DNA of 64,000 nucleotides from Bromus sterilis (taxonomy: Eukaryota > Streptophyta > Magnoliopsida > Poales > Poaceae): NCBI GenBank assembly GCA_950022295.1, contig OX465600.1, forward strand, positions 24,713,282 through 24,777,281, read 5' to 3'. Below the pieces are notes generated by a model that saw only the letters and a program-made list of their open reading frames with translations, did not search any database and was not told the DNA's origin. Positions 35,050 to 44,027 of this stretch are shown here, piece by piece (positions within the stretch are counted from its first letter, which is position 1; each line of letters opens with the position of its first letter). The translations under genes and the position numbers were made by a program.

Positions 35050-35486
35050 GCTAAATCTGCAAACAACAACAGATAAAAAAATCAAACCCTAGAAAAGCAA
35101 ACCTGAGCGCGTACAGATAAAAAAACCTAGGTGGACATTGCTAGGATTTCAAGGCCACTAATACCACAACCTTCTCTTAAAACCAAATGCATGTTGCGAT
35201 TCGAGCCTGGAAAATGACAGTTAAAAAAGAAAAAAGAAGCTGGTCGCTCCAAAACTAACCCTAGAAACAAATCGGGGGCGACGATGACGATTTCCGGCGA
35301 CGAAAATCAACGGAGAGGAAAGGATATCTATGGAGCCACTAGACGGTAGGGACTAACCGTGGGATGCTGTGATGAGCGGCGGAACAGCAGGGCAACGGCG
35401 CAGCGGACGGCCGCGAACGGCGGCGGCTGCGGCCGTCGTCCCTCTCAGCCGCGAGAATGAGGAGGGGACGGAGAGAAGCAGAGGAG

Positions 35487-35506
35487 GCGGGGGGGGGGGG
35501 GGGGGG
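35487..35506 (+). repeat. Run of 20 G residues between divergent genes
   Basis: An uninterrupted guanine tract lies in the interval between the minus-strand gene start (35049) and the exonuclease start (35982). Confidence 0.9.
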
Positions 35507-35981
35507 TTAATGACTCCATCCGTGCCCACGAGTCAGCGACGCGCGTTATACAAAAAATAAAAAAATCTACCTTATCGGCCCACAAGTCATATACAGGAAC
35601 CAACAACGGCCCGATCTATTTTGATGATGCAGTTCGATTAATGAAATTGATGCAGTTCGGTTAATGAAAATTGATGCGGTTCGCCTCCAATCTCTTCAGT
35701 TGCTTCGTTTAAGAGCCGCCCACGAAAAATACGGGGCCACGATCTCCAGACTGAATCGAATCGACGCGCGCCCTACTCCTCTATCCGCACAGTTCGAGAA
35801 AGCACGATCACCACGATCCCAACGGGCGCACCCACGATCGCCCCCACTCCCCGTGCCGGTTGGAGAAGAAGAACGTGGGCTGGGCAGATGTTGCTGCCGC
35901 TCCCCTTTAAATTGCGGCGTCCCACGCTTGATTGTTTCCCAAACTACTACGCTTCCCCCACTGTTCCTCCTCATTACAGCC

Positions 35982-36838
35982 ATGCCGTTAAACAAAATCT
36001 TCAAAGATGTCGAGGCGCACGGCAAGACAGTGCTCACGGTGATCTACACCAACGACGTGAGCACCGTGGAGATGTACATCAATGACTACAAGGAAGCTCT
36101 GAAGGGCCGCTTCCAGAAGATCGTCGGCATCGACGTCGAGTACACACCTGACAGGAGGGACGCCGCCCTGATTCAGCTCTCGATAGGCAAGGATCACGCG
36201 GTGCTCCTTTTCCAGGTATGCACTACTATGGGCGAGAGATGCATCGCCTTCGACAAGTTCCTCGCCAACTCGAAGTAAGCACTTCTTTTATACTGGTGTA
36301 ATACATAGTTGCAGGCATGTGGATATCTCCTTGACTCTGTATGCAGTTCTGTTTGACGTCTGTACGCGGTTCTGTTTGCCGTATGTATGCAGTTCTCTAA
36401 TGAATAACTTGTGATCCACGTAGGTACGAGTTCGCTGGTTTCAGTATAGACCAGGACAAGGAAAATCTTTCGCGGAGCAACCTGTACGTATCCAACTTCA
36501 TCGACATTCAGGAGAACTGAAGTTTGCCTGAAGGAACAAAGGAGCTCGACTCACTTGGCGATGTGTCAGCCTCCATCATCGACGACTACTACGCGGACAT
36601 GAAGAGCAAGATGACGAACGAAGAGCACAACCACTGGAATGACGTTCTCACCAAGAAGCACATTGAGTATACTGCGAAGGACGCCTACGCTGCGTTCGAG
36701 ATATGGAACCGCATCACAACGGTGCAGGACGGCCTCACACGCGCTATAAAGGAGCGGACCAGGAAGCGCCCGAGGGCATCCTGGGGCAAGGGGAGCAGAG
36801 GATCACCTTCCACCTTCGGCTGGGCCGAGTGGAACTGA
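35982..36838 (+). pseudogene. Werner-type DEDDy 3'-5' exonuclease, two exons, one in-frame stop
   Basis: Exon 1 is 35982-36274 and exon 2 is 36424-36838, 708 nt together, with GTAAGC and TAG borders. The exonuclease domain shows Exo I (VGIDVEYTPD, Asp51/Glu53), Exo II (AGFSIDQD, Asp107) and Exo III (EYTAKDAYA, Tyr180/Asp184), the DEDDy set of plant WRN-like exonucleases and RNase D relatives. By family it removes nucleotides from 3' ends of DNA. A TGA at 36518-36520 (codon 130) breaks the reading frame, but coding continues in the same frame to a basic C-terminus (RTRKRPRASWGKG). A single Trp-to-stop change would explain it. At about 235 residues it has no helicase part, as in plant WEX proteins. 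TGCAGTTC motifs lie upstream, in the intron and (as TGCAGTCC) right after the stop. Confidence 0.85.
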
Positions 36839-36886
36839 TGATGCAGTCCATGTGCTAGTAAAACCAAAGGGGTTCAATTCACGAGT

Positions 36887-37213
36887 TGACGGGGATCAAC
36901 CCCGGCAAATACCATGGTCAGGGACCCTGGGTTAGTCATGAGATGCACAGGTTGAGACGATGGCTCGTCGGCAAACAGAAAGGCTCGCTCCTGCTCGATA
37001 TTATTGATTGGGGAGATGCGATTACAGTGGAGGCCAAGGCTGGAGCGCTCAAGGCTAGGGTTACAGGTCGGAGATTAGATATCTTTTGCGTCACCCCTCC
37101 TAGCCCTTATATACCGAGCTAGGTCTCGGGGAGTTCATCTACGTTAACAGGTAAGCTTTCCTAACCCTAGCTTGCTCCGTACGGCAGGTCTTCGCACCTT
37201 CCTTGTGAGTCGC
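36887..37213 (-). mobile_element. LTR of Gypsy element E2, first part
   Basis: It starts TGACGGGGATC on the plus strand (LTR 3' tip, CCCCGTCA, on the minus strand). A minus-strand TATATAAGG promoter motif lies near 37110. E1 interrupts the LTR at 37214; it resumes at 48196 and ends CCCCTCGTCA at 48310, next to the polypurine complement GTAGCCCCCGAG. The rebuilt length is about 440-450 bp. The inverted tips TGACG...CGTCA fit a true LTR. Confidence 0.75.
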
Positions 37214-38597
37214 TAATGCCCCACAGGCGTAAGGGATCGAGATAGTCTTCGCGGGTAAGTTAACCCAATTTATTGATTCGACACACGGGGAGCCAAAGAG
37301 TATTTATAAGCTTTGACAATTGAGTTGTCAATTCAACCGCACCTGAAATATACTTGCTTGCAACAAAAGATAAGTGGTAATGGTAATAGGATAATGATAG
37401 TGGCAACAACAAAAGTAAAAGCAAAAGTAACAACTAATGACCAGCATGATTGAAAACACTGTAGGCTAGGGAGATGGATGGTTGGGCGCTGCATGGATGA
37501 GAGTGAACATGTAATAAATTCAAACACGGGGCAAGGCACACAGAAAAGCAATGATCATCTAGGCAAATATCAAACATTAGGCATGTATCCCGTAGGTAGT
37601 TGTGCGTGCTTGCAATAAGAACTTGCACAACATCTTTTTTCCTACCATCCCGCTACGAACGGGGCCAAAGGGAACTTATGGAGATTAAGGTGCTCCTGTC
37701 AAAGAGCACCGGAACAAAGCAATAAACTCAATGGATACATGGAATCCTCAAATTATGGACCATCCCCTTTGGTGTCCCAAGCTGTCACCTCTGGGATCGC
37801 CGGTTTCGGGCCATAATAGGTGCATACAACTCATAGATAGGATCTAGAACACAAATATATTCATGAAAACACATAGGGTTCAGATCTGAAAACATGGCAC
37901 TCGGGCCCAAAGTGACAAGCATTAAGAGCAACAAGTTGAAGCAAAGAAGATAAACACCAATCTAGATGATAGGCAACATGCCCCCAACAATCTGACGAAC
38001 TATTACATGATCAAACTCATCCAATCCCTACCATCCCCTTTGCCTACAGCAGGGAATTACTCACACATGTGAAGAGAAGTCATGGAGGATGGATGGAGTG
38101 GTGATGGTGATGACGATGGCGACGATCTCCCCTCTCCGGAGGCCAAATCAGCCTCCAGATTAGCCCTCCCAAAGAAGAACAGAGGGTGGCGGCGCCTCCG
38201 CGACGGAAACTCGGAAAACGACTTATGTTCTGGGGTTTTCCCGTCAAGGGGATAAATAGGAGTCTCGGTAGGGCACCAGAGGAGGGGGGAGGCGCCCAGG
38301 CGGCCAGAGGGCGCGGCCCCACCCCTGGCCGCGCCAGAGGGGGCTCCTGGGGCCCCCAGGACTCCCCTCTGGTCCCACTTCTGGCTTCTGGCTCCTTCGG
38401 GTGCGTGGATTTTCTGGTATTTTTCTGGGAATTTTCTGGAACGTCTAAAAATCCATTTTCCTGCACACAACAAAACCATACAGGCAGCTCTGCTGAAAAC
38501 AGCGTTAGTCCGGGTTAGTTTCATCCAAATCATGCAAGAATGAGGGCAAAATAATAGCAAAAGTGTTTGGAAAAGTAGATACGTTTGAGACGTATCA
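37214..38597 (-). repeat. E1 3' LTR
   Basis: On the minus strand it starts TGATACGTCTCAAACGTATC and ends GGGGCATTA (CATCA in the other copy). The polypurine tract AAGATTGGGGTAGT lies just outside it at 38598-38611. An ATAAATAGG promoter motif is near 38250. Confidence 0.9.
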
Positions 38598-38760
38598 ACT
38601 ACCCCAATCTTAGCATATTGCTTTTGCTCAAGCAATTCAGTTCAACGAACCGGACGCGACAAAGAAAACTTTGACAAACTCTTTTGCTTCATTAGATGTA
38701 TATAAGCATGTACTACGAAAAGAGATTAGCAAGTATTGACACAGTGCTATAAGGACAATG

Positions 38761-40373
38761 TGATGGCTTCTCGCCCCTCGTTGGTTACCCCAAGTGGAAG
38801 GTTTGAGATGTAGCACAACAGCAAGTTTCCCTCGGTGAAGATACCAAGGTTTGTCTGCCGTAGGACTCCGGATATGATAATTAGGTGTCAGCGGCGCAAC
38901 TTACGTGGACCTGCACACAGACACAGATAACTTTGTTCCCAAAGAAGTTCAGAGAGGTTGTCAATCTCTCCGGTCTTGTTGTTCACAAAGGGTAAAACAC
39001 AAGGGATAATGATAGCAATTGAAAGTAAAAGCAGAAAAGTAAAGATAGCGTGGAAACAGTAATAAGGATATGGACCGGGATACATGATGTTCGCTAGTGA
39101 TGTCTCTCTCCCAAAAGACGATAAAACTGCTATGCGAGGTAAACAAATTACAGAAGTGCAATTGACAATATTATGAACGCACCGCAATGCTAACTATGCT
39201 ACAAAAGAAAGGAAGATGCTCAAAAGCACGGGAAGTAGGCCAAAATAAGTAGACCGAAATCCAACTGCATCTACTACTAATCATCCACCTTGAGATATCT
39301 ATCCAGAACATCTGGCTGGTATTAAGTTGCGAGCCCCACCCAAAGTGTAAACCCAAAGCAACAGACAACTGCATTAAAAAGCACTTTGCGTAAAGTAAAC
39401 AATCCTTGCAACCGCGGTTACAAGAACCGTTGTTTTCCCCCTTGTGGCAACAACACATCCCCTAGACTCATGTTTCTGTCACTCAAGCGTGTCATCGGGG
39501 GGCATGAACCCACAATCGAGCATAACGTTCCCTCTTGGAGTCACTGCCTACTACTTTGCCAAAGCAATAAACAGCAACGGAGAACATGCAAGAATTACTT
39601 AGGAACAAAAATATAAGAGATAAAAACCAAATATATTACTCTATCACAATCTGAACATAATCTCATAATCCATCAGATCCCATCAAACTCAGCATAGCAA
39701 TAGAAGAAAGATTACAAAAGTGCCTCGATCATGTAGGGCAGCTCACGAGGTCTAAACCATGAAGAAAAAAGAGGGGAGGAGAACATCACATAGCTACTGA
39801 TCACGGACCCATGGTCCAAGGAAAACTACTCACGAGACATCCGGGGAGCATCCATGGTGAAGAGGATACTCCCGGAGGCCGGCCCTCCCTCCGGCAGGGT
39901 GCCGGGAAGAGGTCTTCTGGTGCTCCCGATCTCGGAAGCGCGGCGGCGGCGGAACAGAGGAGAGATTGCGAAAAAGGGTTTTGTCTTCGGAGTTTCCCCG
40001 TGACGGAGAATAAATAGGCAAAGGGGGGCAGCCAGAGGTGGACCAGGGGCCCCAGGCGCCCCCCCTGGCGCGGCCAGGGGTGGGGCCGCGCCGGGTGGCC
40101 GCCTGGGCCCCCTGGCTCCCCTCTGGCCCCACTCGAGCTCTTCGCGAAGCTTCCTGTACGCTGATTTTTCCTGTATTTTTCTGGCACTTTTTATATGGGG
40201 GAAAACTGAAATAGAAAAATAGTAGAAAACAGGAACTGGCACTGGGGTGCACTGAGTTAATAGGTTATTCCAAATATGATCAAAAGTGTATGAAAGTGTA
40301 TCTAGATCATAGCAATATCACACAAAACATGCATGGAGCAAGCAGAAATTATAGATACGTTTTGGACGTATCA
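38761..40373 (-). mobile_element. Solo LTR C, inserted in E1
   Basis: A 1613-bp LTR (TGATACGTCCAAAACGTATC at its minus-strand start, GAAGCCATCA at its end) is flanked by perfect 5-bp CAATG duplications at 38756-38760 and 40374-40378. It has no internal region. It is the same family as the E4 LTR. Confidence 0.95.
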
Positions 40374-40378
40374 CAATG

Positions 40379-42051
40379 CACGAAGCAATTCTTCTTTCAT
40401 GTGATCAGTCACAAACAACTAAAAGTAAATAATATACTGCTGAAAATCAAGACAGGATCACAATGCACATAACTTGAACATACTTGAGTGGCATTTCGCT
40501 AGCCTCCATGAGTGAAGCAAAACATAAATGCAGAAACTCCTCCGGAGTTTTAAAGGTGACTAGAACTCAGTATTTCAGACTAGCAATAACACAAGCATGC
40601 AGAAGACAATGTAATACTTTGGGACAATGCATGTTACACTAAGAATGACAATTATGCTCTCATAGTTTGTGCTTTGAAGAAAGAAGGGGAGACTCTCGAA
40701 CCGTGGCTTTTGATGGCAAGGTTGAAAACCCGTGAAAGGAAGCAAAGACTAATCATGTGCCAGAGCTCTTGGTTTTGAAAACAGAGATAAAACATTTTTG
40801 AGAAGTGCAACTTTCCAGTCAACGGTGAACGGTAAGGGTCTCTCAATATCTCCCATGCCAACCATATATAATGTCTTTTGCTTACACATATTCCCTTATC
40901 CATAAATCCTTTGATGGTCTATGGAACCTTTTATTTTGCCTCAAGGATGGAAGGAAGGTATCGTTCCATCTATCATAAGCAGCATTTGGTCCATTTCACT
41001 CCATCATCAAGTATGGAGGAAGTGTAACTCTCATATATATTTTTTTGACTAGTTAAAACTTCCGTCAAAATATTTTTGGCATGAAAGATACTGATTTCCC
41101 CTCACCGCACCATGAGCTTGTACAGTTACAAAAGGGAAACTTTTGAATAAATTTCGAGATGGCACAAGAAAGTCGAAGTTAGGAGTGGCCGGTAAATACC
41201 ACATATAGGTAGGTATGGTGGACTCAAATGGAACAACTGGGTTTGAAAAGGAGTTTGGAAGCACAAGCAGAATTCCGCTTAGTGCGAGCGAAGGCTAGCA
41301 AAAGACTGGGAAGCGACCAACTAGAGAGCAATAAATGTCATAATCATGTAGAGCGACAAAGCAACATTGAATCGGGCATGAAAGTGATATAACTATTCTG
41401 AAACAAAAAGATCATCAAGGCAAAATAGACCATTTTAGTCATAAGCATGTGTGAACATGTGCCAAGTCAATCCAAAAATTCTCCGAAGTGAAATACTACT
41501 TCAGTATGCCAAACCCTGAACAATGCAATGCATGTAAATCATTTCAACAACACATTATGTACTCTAGCTATTTGAGACTAGCCACAAGGAACGCATGAAC
41601 ACTGGGAAAGCATTGTAAACATAGCACTATGTCGCTACAAGCTGGTCTCTAGATCATAAGTACAGGCATATGTACAAAAGTAGAAACAAGAAGAGTTCAT
41701 ACCGGTTTTCCTTGTTGCTTCCCTTCCGTCGATCTTCGTCATTACTTCCTTGTCACTTGCACGATCGAACGTGGGAAATATTATCAAATGCCATCACGGA
41801 CTCGAGCTGAACTCTGAAAACAAAGCAAACTAAAGAAAGAAAGGAAATCTTTTTGGGTTTTTAAAGGTTTAAACGAGAGCAAAAGAAAAGAGAAAATCTT
41901 TTTGTTGTTTTTGCAAAGAAAGAAAGAAAGAAAAACGGGCAAAAACTTCGAAAAGATCAAAGCGAACAAAAATAAAACGGATAATACAATGGAAAAGTGA
42001 GAAGGGCACGTACTCCCCCAAGCTTAGGCTTTTGGCCCAAGTTAGTAGTAG
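40379..42051. other. E1 noncoding interior
   Basis: AT-rich sequence between ORF2 and the 3' LTR, with no domain-bearing frame. This is where reverse transcriptase and integrase would be expected in an autonomous element; none is seen. Confidence 0.6.
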
Positions 42052-43266
42052 CTAATGTCCCCAGGAGCCTCCTGCTCCAGGGTAGTACTGGTGAGTCCAA
42101 GGGTCGTATGATGCTTCCGGCGCGTACACCGAAGTCCTCGGATCCTCCCACGAAGAAGGATCCGCGCTCCAAGCAGAGGAAGACCCTTCACCCAACTGGG
42201 TGATAGTCTCCCCCTGGAAAGGTGGGAACTCACCATGCTCCTCCTCGTCGGGCACAACCCCCTCCATGGGGTTATGAAACTGATGCTGGACCACGAACTC
42301 ATCGAACTGGGTAACATCAAAGGACCATCCGTTCCTGCGAGAAAAATCGAACAAAAGAGGTGCAGGTAGACGGATCTTGCGTTCCGTGGTAGCTCCGAAA
42401 TGCAAGATATAATCAAGGTTACCAAACTCGGAAGTCATGGTAACAAACTTATGCCTTTTCATAGCAGCAAGATCAAAACTTAAATAAGTAAAAGGCTTAT
42501 CATCGGGGTGTGGGGTGCCATTAAGAGACTCTAGGATAAGTGTGGCGTAAACGCCACCAAATAAATCTCCCTTGTTACCGTTCATAGCAAGGCGTCGAGC
42601 AATTAAGGCACCCACATTATAATCAAACCTCCCCGAAAGGGCGGTTGCCAGGATAGCAATATCCGGCGCAGATATGTTGCTCGTGTTGTCACGAGCTAAC
42701 ACCCCTCTAGCAATAAAATACGCAAAATACCTGAGGTGTGGGAATAAGATGTTGGAGATCTTTGACCGATGAATATCCCTTGTATCCATGCTACAGAGAG
42801 AGTTGAAGACGGTTCTCAGCTCGGAGGGCTGAGAGCTCATCTTCGCCGCCAGTCCAACATTCGGTACACCTATTATTTCAGAAAACTATTCCAAAGGCAT
42901 GGTCAAAAGATCATTGTAAAATTTAAACTCAACAGAACCAGCATCAAGGTTATATCTAAAACTGTTAATGAAACAGGAGGTGAGTTTTTGATACTGGGCA
43001 ACACGGCACGTTGCGAGCCGCGTCAGACCTGCATTAGCACAAAGATTATAGAACTCCTCCTTAATTCCTGCAGCTTCAAGGAATTTATCGCACGGGAAAG
43101 TCATAGCACATGCTGGATTTGTGTCCTCAAACAACTCTAAGGGCACATGATCTTCGTTGTAGCTCACCCTAGCAGTCGAGGGTGAAGCTACAGCTCTTGT
43201 AACTCGATCGGAGCGCTCGGGGCTTTTCTTCCCAAGCCACCCCTTTGCTCTTCCTAGCAAACTCAT
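42052..43266 (-). pseudogene. E1 second ORF, Athila ORF1-like, one in-frame stop
   Basis: A single minus-strand frame of about 404 codons starts MSLLGRAKGWLGKKSPERSD and ends YYPGAGGSWGH. A TAG at 42888-42886 interrupts it after TMPLE. The conserved block (EDTNPACAMTFPCDKFLEAAG, later ILFPHLRYFAYFIARGVLAR and DIAILATAL) resembles the ORF carried by Athila-type Gypsy elements downstream of gag/pol. Its function is unknown; I assign it by layout and resemblance only. Confidence 0.6.
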
Positions 43267-44027
43267 TTCTGAAATTTTTGAAAAATTACAAAAACAAGGA
43301 TTTAAACAAAGTGAGTTAAGGCAAACTACTCAACTCACTTACCTAAGGCATAAACTTGCATCAAAACTTGGAAAATAAAATTCTACACATGCATGCAAGC
43401 TCATATAAACAGCACCAAGAGCTACTAAATACTCACAAATGAGGCCACCAATCAAAAATCTAATTGGAGGAGTGGAGGAGTTACATACCAGGGAGTATTT
43501 GCTCAAAATTTCAGCTCGAATGGTGGGCTATAGAGAGAGATCGAAAATCGCCTCCAAGGACAGCAAGAACGCAAGAACTGGAGCAGAACTTGTGTTTTTG
43601 GAGAGAGAGGAAGGAGGAGGAAGAAGACATAAGTGGAAGTGGGGCCTGTGGGCCCCAGGCGCCCTGTGGGCGCGACCAGGGGGCAGGCCGCGCCAGCTGG
43701 CCGCCTGGGCCACTGATGCCCCCCCTGGTCAGCCCCAGGTGCTTCTGGGTCACTCCCGGCATGGAATTTTTTTTTCTGGAATTTTTCTGAAAACTTCACT
43801 GTTGAAAATTTCTCGGAGTTCAAAAAGCTGCAAAACTTTCTGAAAACTTAAAGCAGTGATTAGTATTGTGAAGCTTCAAAAACACAAAAACTTGGTACAG
43901 CAAAGAGAATGAAAGCTAAAGCAAATGAAAACCTAACAAGCTTAACTTTTTACCTATATAAAACAAGCTCACTAGTAAGGTTGATCAAGTCTTACCAACG
44001 AACCGGCGATATATAGAACAAGAAGTC
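43267..44027. other. E1 spacer between the two ORFs
   Basis: It contains a GC-rich stretch at 43640-43740 similar to the GC-rich part of the LTRs (GGCCCCAGGCGCCC). No gene is supported. Confidence 0.5.

Larger units (their letters stand above)
26842..36886. mobile_element. Large Mutator-like element carrying three genes (right end not in window)
   Basis: From the left edge it has three TTATTCTAACAAC subterminal words (26849-26905), a GC-rich minisatellite, a FAR1-type MULE transposase (+), a convergent unknown gene (-) and a DEDDy exonuclease gene (+). The noncoding parts of all three share the dispersed 8-mer TGCAGTTC, which is almost absent outside this interval. The right side is interrupted at 36887 by the LTR retrotransposon E2, so the right terminus and target duplication would lie beyond it. 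Treating all three genes as one element is my inference from the shared motif and spacing; it is not proved by paired termini. Confidence 0.55.

Noticed and set aside
38057..38635. 192-codon frame in the E1 LTR
   Set aside because: A matching frame recurs in the other LTR (47652-48195) with frame changes. It is LTR sequence, not a gene.
39801..40252. Several 128-140-codon frames in solo LTR C, also seen near 48447-48872 and 58736-59165
   Set aside because: Same LTR segment in each copy, open in two or three phases because of GC-rich content. Not conserved as one frame.
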